This document shows, in pieces, positions 19,642-29,350 of a DNA stretch of 64,000 nucleotides. This DNA is from Vibrio coralliirubri (GTDB lineage Bacteria > Pseudomonadota > Gammaproteobacteria > Enterobacterales > Vibrionaceae): the NCBI RefSeq assembly GCF_024347375.1, contig NZ_AP025470.1, positions 186,001 through 250,000 of the forward strand, in the 5' to 3' direction. Under the pieces are notes generated by a model. The model saw only the letters and a program-made list of their open reading frames with translations, was not told where the DNA came from and did no database searches. Position numbers and translations under genes: made by a program. The number at the start of each line of letters is the position of its first letter. Position 1 is the first letter of the stretch.

Positions 19642-21345
19642 TTAGTGGTCGTGAGCTTCACCTGCACCTTTCGGGTAACGGATGTTCTCAACCATATCTT
19701 GTACATCTTGTGGTACTTCAGCAGTTACTTTGTTTACAGCAATCGATACTACGAAGTTTAGACACATACCTAGCGTACCGATGCCTTCTGGGCTGATACC
19801 AAACCACCAGTTTTCAGGTGTGCTTGCTGCTGGGTTAATGAACTTGAAGTAGATGATGTAGCTTGCTGTGAAGGCAATACCTGACAACATACCTGCAATT
19901 GCGCCTTCCTTGTTCATCTTCTTGTAGAAGATACCTAGGATAATCGCTGGGAAGAAGGATGCTGCAGCTAAGCCGAAGGCAAACGCTACTACCTGTGCTA
20001 CAAAGCCTGGTGGGTTAATACCCAAGTAACCGGCACCGACAATCGCGACCATGGCTGCCAGACGAGCGGCTAAGAGCTCCTGCTTGTCGGTCATGTTTGG
20101 TCTGAAGCCTTTCTTCAACAAGTCATGTGAAATCGACGTTGAGATTACCAATAGTAGACCCGCGGCTGTTGATAGTGCGGCTGCTAGGCCACCGGCTGCA
20201 AGCAGTGCTACAACCCAGTTTGGTAGTTTCGCTAGCTCTGGAGAAGCCAGTACGATGATGTCACGGTTAATCTTCATCTCGTTGCGCTCATCGCCCGAGT
20301 AGAACATTTTGCCATCGCCGTTCTTATCTTCCCAACCTACTAGGCCAGTGCTTTCCCAGTTTTTGTACCAGCTTGGTGCGTCTGCTGCTGCGACACCTTG
20401 CATGTCTGGGCCGTTGATTGTTTCGATCATGTTTACACGAGCGAATGCTGCAACGCCTGGTGCTGTTGTGTATAGCAATGAGATGAACAGTAGTGCCCAA
20501 CCCGCTGAAATACGAGCATCACGTACTTTTGGTACCGTGAAGAAACGAATGATTACGTGTGGAAGACCCGCAGTACCGACCATTAGAGCCGCACAGATGA
20601 AGAATACATCTACCATGCTCTTGTTACCTTCGGTATAGGCGGTAAATCCGAGTTCTTCGGTCAGTCCATCCAGTTTATCAAGAAGGTAAACATCCGTGCC
20701 TGATAGCGTAGAGCCCATACCAACTTGTGGAAGTGGGTTACCTGTCATCATGATTGAGGTAAAGATTGCTGGAACAAGGAAGGCGAAAATGAGGACACAG
20801 AATTGAGCTACCTGCGTATAAGTGATGCCTTTCATGCCACCCAGTACTGCGTAGAAGAACACAATACCCATACCAATGATGATGCCTAGGTTAATATCAA
20901 CTTCTAGGAAACGAGAGAATACAACGCCCACACCACGCATCTGGCCTGCAACGTACGTAAACGATACGAAGATTGCACAGAATACCGCTACCATACGTGC
21001 CGTTTTCGAGTAGTAACGCTCACCGATGAAATCAGGAACCGTAAACTGACCGAACTTACGTAGGTAAGGTGCTAAACATAGCGCAAGTAGTACATAACCA
21101 CCTGTCCAACCCATTAGGTAAACCGCACCGTCATAACCAACGAATGAGATGATACCTGCCATTGAGATGAATGATGCTGCCGACATCCAGTCAGCGGCGG
21201 TCGCCATGCCATTTGCTACTGGGTGTACACCACCGCCAGCAACGTAGAACTCACTAGTAGACCCTGCACGGGCCCAGATTGCGATGCCGATATATACCGC
21301 GAAAGTAATACCGACGAGAATAAACGTCCAAGTTTGAATATCCAT
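19642..21345 (-). CDS. actP: Cation/acetate symporter, ActP-like
   Basis: This inner-membrane sodium:solute symporter (SSS family) has 567 residues and about 13 helices. The best candidate substrate is acetate, inferred from similarity to ActP and from its place with acs and CrbS/CrbR. Motifs include VAGGGVHPVANGMATAADWM, FIGERYYSKTARMVA and the LAAGGLAAALSTAAGLLLV helix. It starts 10 bases after the DUF4212 small subunit, the usual pairing for this subgroup. A soluble-looking insert (about 310-365) is typical of this branch. Related small organic acids cannot be excluded. Confidence 0.9.
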   Translation of the reverse strand: MDIQTWTFILVGITFAVYIGIAIWARAGSTSEFYVAGGGVHPVANGMATAADWMSAASFISMAGIISFVGYDGAVYLMGWTGGYVLLALCLAPYLRKFGQFTVPDFIGERYYSKTARMVAVFCAIFVSFTYVAGQMRGVGVVFSRFLEVDINLGIIIGMGIVFFYAVLGGMKGITYTQVAQFCVLIFAFLVPAIFTSIMMTGNPLPQVGMGSTLSGTDVYLLDKLDGLTEELGFTAYTEGNKSMVDVFFICAALMVGTAGLPHVIIRFFTVPKVRDARISAGWALLFISLLYTTAPGVAAFARVNMIETINGPDMQGVAAADAPSWYKNWESTGLVGWEDKNGDGKMFYSGDERNEMKINRDIIVLASPELAKLPNWVVALLAAGGLAAALSTAAGLLLVISTSISHDLLKKGFRPNMTDKQELLAARLAAMVAIVGAGYLGINPPGFVAQVVAFAFGLAAASFFPAIILGIFYKKMNKEGAIAGMLSGIAFTASYIIYFKFINPAASTPENWWFGISPEGIGTLGMCLNFVVSIAVNKVTAEVPQDVQDMVENIRYPKGAGEAHDH

Positions 21346-21355
21346 GTTCTAGCCT

Positions 21356-21622
21356 CTAGTCTTCCTGTACGTTGTATTTTTTGTCGAGCGCATTCATGCG
21401 GACAACGTAAATAAATATCAGCGCCACGAAGGTGTATATCGAACCTTGCTGAGCGAACCAAAATCCTAGCTTGAACCCGCCAAACTGAACGGTATTGAGG
21501 GCATCCACAAATAAGATGCCAGCGCCGTAAGACACTGCAAACCAAACCGCGAGCAGTGTTCCCATAATTCCCAAGTTTTCCTTCCAGTAGGCTTGAGCAT
21601 GTTCCGTAGATTCGAACGCCAT
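21356..21622 (-). CDS. DUF4212 small subunit of sodium/solute symporter
   Basis: This is an 88-residue membrane protein with two predicted helices (about 20-42 and 52-75). It belongs to the DUF4212 family, found next to ActP-like symporters and annotated as a putative symporter small subunit. A conserved YWKENLGIMG segment precedes helix 1. It is the first gene of a two-gene unit with actP; the 10-base gap suggests translational coupling. Its mechanistic role is not established. Confidence 0.9.
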   Translation of the reverse strand: MAFESTEHAQAYWKENLGIMGTLLAVWFAVSYGAGILFVDALNTVQFGGFKLGFWFAQQGSIYTFVALIFIYVVRMNALDKKYNVQED

Positions 21623-22035
21623 TGCCTTCTCCTTTATTCCGTTTTCGTAGAAACCGTTTTTGTAAATGGCTGTGTTAACGTAATGTTACGATTTAGAATG
21701 TAGCAAGGATAAGTAAAGGGATCTGTGCAACTTTAGTCGGGACACTATTAGCGCTAATTCACTGAAATATGGGGGTTGGAAGGCATAACCATAGAAAAAT
21801 TTGATGTTACAATGTTGTTAAATTAGCCTAAGGTCTAACAAAAGCGCATGAATTAGTATGCGAGTCATAAAATTTAACAACTAAATGACCGAGAAACGGT
21901 ATTTAGTCCTGCATATGACACGAAGCGAAACATAAGTTTGTTATAGTATCAGCGGCACTTTTACCGACCGCGCCTTGCTTAACGGCAGAAGATCAACATG
22001 CTTAAAGCTCGGGTTTTATTCTTTGGGGGGACGAA
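21623..22035. other. Divergent control region of actP operon and nhaP2
   Basis: About 410 bases between divergent genes with no coding potential. It must hold the promoters of the actP operon and nhaP2. The sequence is AT-rich with several TAAC/GTTA-rich stretches. I cannot assign a CrbR or CRP site with confidence. Confidence 0.6.
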
Positions 22036-23787
22036 TTGGACGCAATAACTATTAACCACTTATTTTTAACTGGTGCGGTGCTCATCGCTATCAGTGTGCT
22101 TTTTTCGCAAGTGTCCTCTCGCTTGGGCGTTCCTATTCTTTTGATCTTCCTTTTCGTTGGCATGCTAGCCGGTGAAGATGGACCCGGTGGCATTAATTTT
22201 GATGATTACTCACTCACTTACTTGGTGAGTAACCTTGCGCTTGCTGTGATCTTGCTTGATGGCGGTATGCGAACCAAGGTCGCGAGTTTTAAGGTCGCTT
22301 TTTGGCCGTCTCTCTCGCTCGCGACAATAGGCGTGGCATGTACCGCGACTCTCACTGGTTTAATGGCCGCGTGGCTGTTCGATTTGTCATTGATGCAGGG
22401 CATCTTGGTTGGCGCGATTGTCGGCTCGACCGATGCGGCTGCGGTATTTTCTTTGCTGAAAGGGCAGAGCCTCAATGAGCGTGTTGGCTCAACCCTAGAA
22501 ATTGAATCAGGCACCAACGACCCAATGGCGGTGTTCCTGACGGTGACCTTAATTGCGCTGCTGGGCACGCCTGATGCTGAAATGGGGATGAACTTCCTAC
22601 TGAAAAGCTTTGCGATGCAGTTTGGTATCGGCACCCTTGTCGGCATTGGCGGTGGTTGGCTTCTATGGAGTCTTATCAATCGAGTGCAACTGGCTGACGG
22701 CCTTTACTCTATTTTGGTGCTCAGTGGTGGTGTGGCGCTGTTTGCGTTCTCTAACATGCTTGGCGGCAGCGGTATCTTATCGATCTACCTTGTAGGCCTG
22801 TTCATTGGTAACCGTCCGACGCGCTCTCGACACTCTATTCTTAATGTTCTTGATGGCATGACGTGGCTAAGCCAGATCGTGATGTTCTTGGTGCTGGGTT
22901 TATTGGTGACGCCATCAACGTTGATGGACATTGCTCTGCCTGCGCTAGCACTGGCCTTTGGTATGATTTTGTTTGCTCGTCCGCTGTCGGTTTGGTTGGG
23001 TTTACTGCCGTTCAGAAGCTTTACCACCAAAGAACGCTGGTTTGTTTCTTGGGTAGGTTTGCGTGGTGCAGTACCGATCATCTTAGCGGTATTCCCGATG
23101 ATGGCTGGTTTGCCTAATGCTCAGCTGTATTTCAATATCGCCTTCTTCGTGGTTATGGTTTCGCTGATTGTGCAAGGCGGTAGCTTGATGAAAGTTGCAA
23201 GACTCGCTCAAGTGACTTTACCACCGACGCCAACACCGATTTCTCGTACCGGTATGGAGATTTATCCGACCAGTGAGTGGGAGATGTTTGTTTACAAGTT
23301 GAAAGACGAGAAGTGGTGTGTCGGTGAGCCGCTTAAACGCTTATCTATGCCAGAAGGGACGCGTATTACAGCACTGTTTAGACAAGATGCCATGCTTCAC
23401 CCATCAGGCAGTACTGTGTTAGAGGCGAACGATATCTTATGCGTGCTTGGTCAAGACAAAGATTTGGACAGCTTAAGTTCGTTGTTCAGTGAGGCGCCTC
23501 TAGCAGAAGAAGCGGCACGATTCTTTGGTGACTTCTTCTTGGATGTTGAGCTATCAGTTGCGGCAGTGAGTGATTGTTATGGTATTGAACTTGGCTCGGA
23601 AGAAGAGCGAGAAATGACGCTAAAACAATTGGTTGCTCAAGAGCTTGGCACACACTCTGTATTGGGCGATAGCTTTGAGTGGCATGGCATTACTTGGGTA
23701 GTTGCAGAGATCGATGATCATAAAGTCGTCAGGTTGGGTTTATGTTTACCTAAGACGACTTTAGAAGAGGATATCAGTGAAGCTTAA
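22036..23787 (+). CDS. nhaP2: Potassium/proton antiporter NhaP2 (CvrA)
   Basis: NhaP2 is an inner-membrane CPA1-type antiporter that in Vibrio exchanges potassium (and sodium) for protons and protects against high internal K+ at low pH. The 583-residue product has about 12 membrane helices (1-390), with [29 protein letters not shown] and [10 protein letters not shown] as ion-site motifs. A cytosolic RCK_C-type tail and a CorC/HlyC-like domain follow. The start is TTG, supported by a GGGGGG run seven bases upstream. The 3' end overlaps the convergent crbR gene by four bases. Confidence 0.95.
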   Translation: MDAITINHLFLTGAVLIAISVLFSQVSSRLGVPILLIFLFVGMLAGEDGPGGINFDDYSLTYLVSNLALAVILLDGGMRTKVASFKVAFWPSLSLATIGVACTATLTGLMAAWLFDLSLMQGILVGAIVGSTDAAAVFSLLKGQSLNERVGSTLEIESGTNDPMAVFLTVTLIALLGTPDAEMGMNFLLKSFAMQFGIGTLVGIGGGWLLWSLINRVQLADGLYSILVLSGGVALFAFSNMLGGSGILSIYLVGLFIGNRPTRSRHSILNVLDGMTWLSQIVMFLVLGLLVTPSTLMDIALPALALAFGMILFARPLSVWLGLLPFRSFTTKERWFVSWVGLRGAVPIILAVFPMMAGLPNAQLYFNIAFFVVMVSLIVQGGSLMKVARLAQVTLPPTPTPISRTGMEIYPTSEWEMFVYKLKDEKWCVGEPLKRLSMPEGTRITALFRQDAMLHPSGSTVLEANDILCVLGQDKDLDSLSSLFSEAPLAEEAARFFGDFFLDVELSVAAVSDCYGIELGSEEEREMTLKQLVAQELGTHSVLGDSFEWHGITWVVAEIDDHKVVRLGLCLPKTTLEEDISEA

Positions 23788-24422
23788 TTGTGGACTTCTT
23801 GTAGCAAGATAACCGCTTGAGTACGATTTTTTACATCCAGTTTACGGAAGATGGCTGTCATATGTGCTTTGATGGTCGCTTCCGAAACATTCAATTCATA
23901 CGCGATTTGCTTATTAAGCAAGCCGTCAGAAAGCATCCCTAATACCTTGTATTGCTGAGGCGTCAGTGTGGAAATCTTTTCTGCAAGGTCGCTACACGCT
24001 GCATTATTGGTGATAAGCCCTTCAGGGAAGAACGGGTCGCCATTCAGCACTTGATTCAGTGCACTCACCAACTCACGCATATCACTCGACTTAGGAATAA
24101 AGCCAAAGGCACCGTGGCTCTTCACCTGAGTGACCACGCTAGCATCTTCACTGGCAGAAACCACCACAATCGGTAGATCGGGGTATTCAGCGCGAAGTTG
24201 AATTAAGCCTGACATGCCGTTTGCACCCGGCATTTTCAGATCGAGCAGTAATAGATCCGGCTCGTCTTCCTTCTTTAGCAGAGTCAGTAAGGCATCGAGA
24301 GAATCTGCCTCAAGCAGGTTCGCACCACTGATCGCCATATGAACTGACTGAAACAGGGCGTTGCGAAAGAGAGGGTGGTCATCAGCAATGATGATGGTAT
24401 AGGTCGAGTCCATGACGTTCAT
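23784..24422 (-). CDS. crbR: LuxR-type response regulator CrbR
   Basis: This is the probable partner of CrbS and the activator of acs in the acetate switch. The 212-residue product has a receiver domain (acidic pair D14/D15, phospho-acceptor Asp61 in LLLDLKMPG, and PKSSDM with the conserved Lys) and a LuxR/FixJ-type HTH at 145-205 ([25 protein letters not shown]). The name rests on this architecture and on its location with crbS, acs and actP; no binding data can be read from the sequence. ATGs at codons 1 and 4 are both possible starts. It overlaps nhaP2 tail to tail. Confidence 0.85.
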   Translation of the reverse strand: MNVMDSTYTIIIADDHPLFRNALFQSVHMAISGANLLEADSLDALLTLLKKEDEPDLLLLDLKMPGANGMSGLIQLRAEYPDLPIVVVSASEDASVVTQVKSHGAFGFIPKSSDMRELVSALNQVLNGDPFFPEGLITNNAACSDLAEKISTLTPQQYKVLGMLSDGLLNKQIAYELNVSEATIKAHMTAIFRKLDVKNRTQAVILLQEVHN

Positions 24423-24551
24423 ACTTTTAACAATTTAGTTAATATTTATTATCATCCTGATTGAGTATGTGGACAATATCTATGCATTAAAAGTCTGAAC
24501 CATATCGACTTTTATCCCCGGAATAAGAAAGCGTTACTCTGAATAGCAAAA

Positions 24552-24593
24552 AAGCCGCACTGCCATCTCGTTACGGAGGGGCGGTGCGGCTTT
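24552..24593 (-). terminator. Terminator of dsbD
   Basis: On the minus strand AAAGCCGCACCGCC pairs with GGCAGTGCGGCTTT (one G-U pair) and runs into T residues. It lies about 35 bases past the dsbD stop. Confidence 0.88.
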
Positions 24594-24625
24594 CGATTCG
24601 GCTTATATTTTAGTGAATATTGCCG

Positions 24626-26473
24626 TTATAGCTGGTGGTTTTGCATGTGTTTTAAGAATACATCAGCAGGCATAAAACCGGTTACACGAGCATTTGGAAT
24701 ATGGTTACCCTCGCCATCCCAGAACTCAATCGTCGGTAAGCCAAGTACCTGTAATTGTTTAAGCAGTTCAATGTCTTGAGGCATGTTTCTCGTTACATCT
24801 GCTTGTAGCAGTACGAAGTCAGAAAGCTTGTTCTCCACATCAGCTTGATGGAAGGTGTACTTCTCGAATTCTTTACACGCCACACACCAATCGGCGTAGA
24901 AGTCGAGCATCACAGGCTTACCGAGTTTCTTCGCTTCGATTAGCTGGATTTCTAACTCTTCAACCGTGTTGATGCGCGCAAATTGGATGTGCTGTTCTGC
25001 CACTACGCTCTTTTCTGCAAACCAGTAATTGAGCGCAGGTTGAGCTGATGCGAACAGGCCAAGCATCGCGATGATACCCACAGCGCTTTGCTTCCAGCCA
25101 CCAAATGGCAGTGCATTCTTGCTGTGGTAAAGCCAACCAAAGGCGATGAAGCCAAGGCCAGACCAAAGCACGGTTGCCCACAATTCAGGAATGATTCGCT
25201 CTAGCAGGAAGATAGGCGCGGCAAGCAAGATAAAGCCGAATACGATCTTCACCTTGTCCATCCAGCTGCCCGCTTTAGGCAATAGCTTATTACCAAATAC
25301 CGCAACTAAAATCAGCGGAATACCCATACCCATCGCTAATGCATACAGAGCAATCGCACCCGTTAATAGGTCGCCACTCTGAGCCACATACAGCAGCGCG
25401 CCTGACAATGGCGCCGTGGTACAAGGTGAACACACCAAGCCAGAGATAGCGCCCATTGCGAATACGCCCAAGGTATTGCCACCTTGCTGCTTGTTGCTTT
25501 GATTATTGAGCCAAGTTTGAATGCTGCTTGGCAGTTGCAGGTTATAAACGCCAAACATCGACATTGCTAACGCCACGAACAGAACACTCAGCGCGATCAG
25601 CACGTAAGGGTGCTGCATAGCGGCTTGGAACTGCATGCCTGCTGAAGCAACCACTAAACCCAATAAGGTGTAGGTTAACGCCATGCCTTGTACGTAAATA
25701 AACGACAGCATTAACGCGCGACCTTGGCTGAGCTTGCCACCACCTAAAACGATACCCGTTAGAATCGGATACATAGGCAGCACACACGGCGTAAAGGCTA
25801 AACCAACACCGAGTGCTAAGAATAATAGAGGGGTCCACCAACTGTCACCGAGCTTATCGGCTAAGCCTGCTTCTTTTGATACTGGGGCATTTGGCTGTTG
25901 AGTCGTGTTACTTACAACGTCTGCTTTTGGAGACGTTGGTTGCGTAGAAACATCGGTCTCGTTGCTAGCAGAAGATGAAGCTTGTGAGTCACTACCTTGC
26001 GAATTAGGAGAGCCTGTTGCTGTGAAAGGTTCAATGTCGATGACACGAATCTCTGGTGGGTAGCAGAAACCTGCGTCCGCACAGCCTTGATACTTAACGA
26101 TCAGCTGTGAGCCATCTTGGTAACTCTGTAGAGGAACTTGCACGAATAAAGGTTGAGTATAAATGCTCACTTCACCGAAGAATTCATCTTGGTGTGGCTT
26201 ACCATCTTCTAATTCAACATTACCGATAGCGAGATTTTGCCCGGTGAACGAGAGGCTATGTTGATAGAGGTAGTAGCCCTCTTTTACTTGCCAGTCGAGA
26301 AAAACTTTGTCGTCTTGCTGGTAGTAATTGAAAGGGAAAGCTTGGTCTACAGGGACAAAACCATTGTTATTGCCTCCGAAGCTTGGCTCGGCGTTGTCGT
26401 TCCCAAATAGCGCCCACGCAGGCTGGGTGAATAGGGAAACACAAACAAAAAGTAATGTGGCAAGTCGTCGCAT
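24626..26473 (-). CDS. dsbD: Thiol:disulfide interchange protein DsbD
   Basis: DsbD passes electrons from cytoplasmic thioredoxin across the inner membrane to periplasmic DsbC and related proteins. The 615-residue precursor has a signal peptide (about 1-22), an N-terminal beta-sandwich domain with the redox pair in [14 protein letters not shown], a Ser/Thr/Pro-rich linker, and an eight-helix membrane domain with [12 protein letters not shown] and [15 protein letters not shown]. The C-terminal thioredoxin-like domain carries [11 protein letters not shown] (CxxC). All six redox cysteines are present. It is monocistronic in this window. cutA, a common neighbour in enterics, is absent. Confidence 0.97.
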   Translation of the reverse strand: MRRLATLLFVCVSLFTQPAWALFGNDNAEPSFGGNNNGFVPVDQAFPFNYYQQDDKVFLDWQVKEGYYLYQHSLSFTGQNLAIGNVELEDGKPHQDEFFGEVSIYTQPLFVQVPLQSYQDGSQLIVKYQGCADAGFCYPPEIRVIDIEPFTATGSPNSQGSDSQASSSASNETDVSTQPTSPKADVVSNTTQQPNAPVSKEAGLADKLGDSWWTPLLFLALGVGLAFTPCVLPMYPILTGIVLGGGKLSQGRALMLSFIYVQGMALTYTLLGLVVASAGMQFQAAMQHPYVLIALSVLFVALAMSMFGVYNLQLPSSIQTWLNNQSNKQQGGNTLGVFAMGAISGLVCSPCTTAPLSGALLYVAQSGDLLTGAIALYALAMGMGIPLILVAVFGNKLLPKAGSWMDKVKIVFGFILLAAPIFLLERIIPELWATVLWSGLGFIAFGWLYHSKNALPFGGWKQSAVGIIAMLGLFASAQPALNYWFAEKSVVAEQHIQFARINTVEELEIQLIEAKKLGKPVMLDFYADWCVACKEFEKYTFHQADVENKLSDFVLLQADVTRNMPQDIELLKQLQVLGLPTIEFWDGEGNHIPNARVTGFMPADVFLKHMQNHQL

Positions 26474-26558
26474 ACTATTTAGTCATCAAAATGGAGTTGA
26501 AGGTATCTTAACTCAATCAGACCGTAATAGTTTGCTATTAGTTTCATCGGCAAACAAA

Positions 26559-26577
26559 TATCCCCTAAGGCGGGATA
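26559..26577 (-). terminator. Weak candidate terminator downstream of argR paralogue
   Basis: On the minus strand TATCCC pairs with GGGATA around a seven-base loop and is followed by TTTGTTTG. The stem is short, so the call is tentative. Confidence 0.35.
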
Positions 26578-26648
26578 GCGATTTTATTGGGTAATCGAGA
26601 GGGGAGCTGCAATTCAACTTGAGTGACTTGCCCTTGTAAAATAGACAT

Positions 26649-27137
26649 TTAAGCAACACCCAAGCGCGCTTTTACGACTTGTTCGCAAGCATCAATATTC
26701 ATCGTATCTTTTGGAATAATAAGCACAGTATCGTTGCCGCCAACGGTGCCGATAATCTCGGTATGTGGGTCGATATCAACTAATCTTGCGACTAATTGCG
26801 CACAACCGGGATGAGTTTTTACGATGACCATCGCTTGGTTATGAGTGATGAATTCGATTTGCGAAGAGATGGATGCATCGACACGAACCGGTGCACTTTC
26901 AACCGTGATGCAGTAAACCTTTTTACCGCACGCATTCTGAATTTTGACAACGCCAAGCTGTGACAAAATACGAGATACGGTCGATTGGCTGATACCTGTA
27001 TAACCAATATCGACGAGTTTCTCTCGCAGTTGATTTTGGGTCGAGAAGCTTTGTTGTTGTAGTAAGCGTTTGCACGCTGCAGTCAGTGTTTTATCTTCAG
27101 CTGAATACAAGCAACCGTGCTCAGTGATTGGGTTCAT
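26649..27137 (-). CDS. argR: ArgR-family arginine regulator (paralogue)
   Basis: This is a hexameric arginine-responsive repressor-type protein of 162 residues. The N-terminal winged helix contains ISQSTVSRILSQLG, and the C-terminal oligomerisation and arginine-binding domain has GTVGGNDTVLIIP. The start ATG at 27137 follows AAGGAG by six bases; the longer frame begins with TTG. As I recall it, the housekeeping Vibrio ArgR is encoded elsewhere, by mdh, and differs in sequence. This copy adjoins pyrBI, argF, arcC and arcA, so a role in controlling arginine deiminase genes is a reasonable inference. The C-terminus lacks part of the usual acidic arginine-binding signature (GGNDT instead of AGDDT). 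Confidence 0.85.
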   Translation of the reverse strand: MNPITEHGCLYSAEDKTLTAACKRLLQQQSFSTQNQLREKLVDIGYTGISQSTVSRILSQLGVVKIQNACGKKVYCITVESAPVRVDASISSQIEFITHNQAMVIVKTHPGCAQLVARLVDIDPHTEIIGTVGGNDTVLIIPKDTMNIDACEQVVKARLGVA

Positions 27138-27464
27138 GAACAACTCCTTAAGGTCAACATGTGGTTATCGCTTGTCCATAGCGCCGAGCGTACTCCCAAA
27201 GCCGTAGAGTACGATTGTTAAATAGGGCTTACCGATGAATCCCGAAATAAAGAGGGAAGGTATGCGTGATATATGATCGTCTATCCATCGAGTCTACCAC
27301 TAAAGGATAGTTATCTTTTTGAAGGGGATCACCAAATAAAATTCTAGTTAATTGCTTTTATTTTGGAGTTTTATTCTTTTGCTAAATGGATATTTATTCC
27401 AAGTTTGGCATAAATATCCATCGGTATTAGGGTGCTTTGGAGACCGTGATAATGGCGCTAAGGG
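27138..27464. other. Intergenic region between pyrI and argR paralogue
   Basis: About 330 bases without a gene. It contains the promoter of the argR paralogue, a 36-base hairpin (listed separately) and a CGCTAA-CCC-TTAGCG hairpin at 27459-27473 that overlaps the pyrI stop codon. I see no U-rich terminator for pyrBI. Confidence 0.6.
27386..27421. repeat. Strong 12-bp inverted repeat downstream of pyrI
   Basis: ATGGATATTTAT (27386-27397) is perfectly complementary to ATAAATATCCAT (27410-27421). Inside, CCAA pairs with TTGG around a GT loop, giving an almost continuous hairpin. Neither side carries a T run, so it is not a standard terminator. It could be an operator for the argR paralogue or an RNA structure at the end of pyrBI mRNA. 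Confidence 0.75.
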
Positions 27465-27929
27465 TTAGCGAATTTCACTCATGATCTCGCGAGAGAATAC
27501 TTTTTCACAGTAGTGACATTTTAGCTGCACGTTTTCCTGTTTTAGCTGCACTTTAAAGCTGCTTTCGACTGGCTCACCGTGTGAAATACAGTTGCTATTT
27601 GGGCAAGAGTAGACACTGTTGATTTGGTCTGGCAGCACTAATGTTAGCTTGTTCACCACCTTGTACTCTTCAATCTGATTGACCGTCGCTTGCGGGGCGT
27701 ACAGAGCCAATTGGTTGGCTTGTTCCTTAGTCAGAAAGATGTTCTCAATCTTGATTAGGTCTTTGTGTCCCAGCGCTGATGATGGCAGATTCAATCCCAT
27801 GGTGATGCGCTGCTCGGTCTTGTGCAATTTAAACAACTTGAGGATTTTGATCCCAAGGTGAGCAGGGATGTGGTCAATGACGCTGCCGTTACGAATGGCT
27901 TCTACTTGTAGCTGAGTTTGTTTAACCAT
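27465..27929 (-). CDS. pyrI: Aspartate carbamoyltransferase regulatory chain
   Basis: PyrI binds the effectors CTP/UTP and ATP and assembles with PyrB into the c6r6 holoenzyme. The 154-residue product has the N-terminal allosteric domain ([20 protein letters not shown]) and a C-terminal zinc domain with four cysteines in CPNSNC and KCHYC that contacts PyrB. It follows pyrB by 15 bases and so shares its attenuated transcript. Confidence 0.97.
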   Translation of the reverse strand: MVKQTQLQVEAIRNGSVIDHIPAHLGIKILKLFKLHKTEQRITMGLNLPSSALGHKDLIKIENIFLTKEQANQLALYAPQATVNQIEEYKVVNKLTLVLPDQINSVYSCPNSNCISHGEPVESSFKVQLKQENVQLKCHYCEKVFSREIMSEIR

Positions 27930-27944
27930 GACTGTTTCTCCTGC

Positions 27945-28874
27945 TTATAAAGTGTCGTTTAGAACTAGGGCTAATAGGGCTTCGCGAGCATACACACCGT
28001 TTTCAGCTTGCTCGAAGTAGTAAGCGTGTGGCGTTTTATCTACGTCGGTTGTGATTTCATCGACACGTGGTAGTGGGTGAAGCACCTTCATGTTTTGGCG
28101 AGCGTCTTTCAGCGTATCAGCCGTTAGAATGTAAGCCGATTTCATGTGCGCGTATTCTGACGCATCAAAGCGCTCTTTCTGTACGCGAGTCATGTACAGA
28201 ACATCAAGCTCAGGCACCACTTCTTCAATGCTGCTGTGGGTGCTGTATTGGATCCCCATCTCTTCCAGTTCTTCACAGATGTAATCCGGCATGGCTAACA
28301 CTTCTGGCGCGATAAAGAAGAAACGCACGTTGTTGAATTTTGATAGTGCTTGCGTCAATGAGTGTACGGTACGGCCATATTTTAGGTCGCCGACGAATGC
28401 CACATTGAGATTATCAAGCGTGCCTTGAGTCTCGTAAATCGAGAACAGATCCAACAAGGTTTGCGTTGGGTGCTGATTGGCACCGTCGCCACCATTTACA
28501 ATTGGCACACCGTTAGAGAACTCAGAGGCTAAACGTGCTGCGCCTTCTTGTGGGTGACGCATCACAAAGGCGTCAACGTAAGAAGAGATAACCTGCACCG
28601 AATCGGCAAGTGTTTCGCCTTTTTTCGCCAGCGATGTGTTACCGCCATTATCAAAACCGATGACCGTGCCACCTAGGCGTTGAACTGCGGTTTCAAATGA
28701 AAGGCGAGTTCGAGTTGAAGGTTCAAAGAAGCAACTCGCCACTACCTTATTTTTCAGCAGCTCTGGATTTGGTTCTGCTTTGAGTCTTGCGGCAGTATCG
28801 ACGATAAGCTCCAGTTCATCACGAGAGAGCTCTGGAATGGAGATGATGTGCTTGTTAAATAACGAATGCGCCAT
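27945..28874 (-). CDS. pyrB: Aspartate carbamoyltransferase catalytic chain
   Basis: PyrB condenses carbamoyl phosphate with aspartate, the committed step of pyrimidine synthesis. The start is set at MAHSLFNKH (309 residues) because it matches the family and follows AAGGA. The longer frame to 28958 runs through the attenuator hairpin and is not translated as PyrB. Motifs are [11 protein letters not shown] (carbamoyl phosphate binding), [15 protein letters not shown] and [11 protein letters not shown]. It lies upstream of pyrI and downstream of a leader peptide and attenuator, so it is controlled by UTP level through coupled transcription and translation. Confidence 0.97.
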   Translation of the reverse strand: MAHSLFNKHIISIPELSRDELELIVDTAARLKAEPNPELLKNKVVASCFFEPSTRTRLSFETAVQRLGGTVIGFDNGGNTSLAKKGETLADSVQVISSYVDAFVMRHPQEGAARLASEFSNGVPIVNGGDGANQHPTQTLLDLFSIYETQGTLDNLNVAFVGDLKYGRTVHSLTQALSKFNNVRFFFIAPEVLAMPDYICEELEEMGIQYSTHSSIEEVVPELDVLYMTRVQKERFDASEYAHMKSAYILTADTLKDARQNMKVLHPLPRVDEITTDVDKTPHAYYFEQAENGVYAREALLALVLNDTL

Positions 28875-28922
28875 AACGGGTCTTCCTTTTTCTATGCATA
28901 CAGTCAAATTGCGGACAAAAAA

Positions 28923-28946
28923 AAGCCCCCTAAAAATAGGAGGCTT
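28923..28946 (-). terminator. pyrBI attenuator
   Basis: On the minus strand AAGCCTCC pairs with GGGGGCTT around TATTTTTA (with G-U slack) and is followed by eight T. It lies about 50 bases upstream of the pyrB start and overlaps the end of the leader reading frame, as in enteric pyrBI. Confidence 0.92.
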
Positions 28947-29037
28947 CGAAACGATCAATAGAGCAAAATAAAAATGACACCACCGCCACTCTTTGGCGTG
29001 TAGTTTGACAATTATGTGCGACAGAATTGCGGTTCAT
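28930..29037 (-). CDS. pyrL: PyrL-type pyrBI leader peptide
   Basis: This 35-codon frame begins ATG AAC CGC, continues through a CGCCA-AAGAG-TGGCG pause hairpin and a T-rich stretch encoding SFLFCS, and stops inside the attenuator stem. When UTP is low, RNA polymerase stalls at the U-rich tract, a translating ribosome closes up, and the terminator cannot form. The sequence does not resemble E. coli PyrL residue by residue, but layout and position agree. The ribosome site (GAGAG) is weak. It lies immediately upstream of pyrB. Confidence 0.85.
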   Translation of the reverse strand: MNRNSVAHNCQTTRQRVAVVSFLFCSIDRFEASYF

Positions 29038-29350
29038 TTTTTGCTCTCTTTAGACAAATTGCGGAGGATTATACTCAGATAAAAAGGCCATGCAATACTT
29101 TCTGTAAAGTATTCATTTAATGGATTTTTATGCGAAATCTCATCCATTTCTAGCTTATATTTAAGCCTTTGTTGGAACTGAGAATCTCAGGCTTTTTGAG
29201 GTAATAATCTTTTCTAGTACGTGAAAAAAAATGCGGGTTTTATCCAAGGTCAAAACCCCAAGAACGCCACCCGCATTTCCCTGTTATTACACTTAGCTTG
29301 TCAATATCTTGCGAACAAGTGCGTGCTTAACTTTTTAACTTCGTAATTTA
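29038..29350. other. Intergenic region between argF and pyrL
   Basis: About 310 bases with no gene. The right part holds the argF terminator. The left part holds the pyrBI promoter, which I cannot pinpoint. Confidence 0.6.
29224..29278 (-). terminator. Terminator of arcA-arcC-argF
   Basis: AAATGCGGGT (29229-29238) pairs perfectly with ACCCGCATTT (29269-29278). On the minus strand this ends in a run of eight T. An inner GGGTTTT/AAAACCC pairing is an alternative fold. It lies about 70 bases after the argF stop. Confidence 0.88.

Noticed and set aside
28874..28958. N-terminal extension of PyrB by 28 codons
   Set aside because: The extension reads through the attenuator and leader and has no family counterpart. 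The ATG at 28874 has a good ribosome site.
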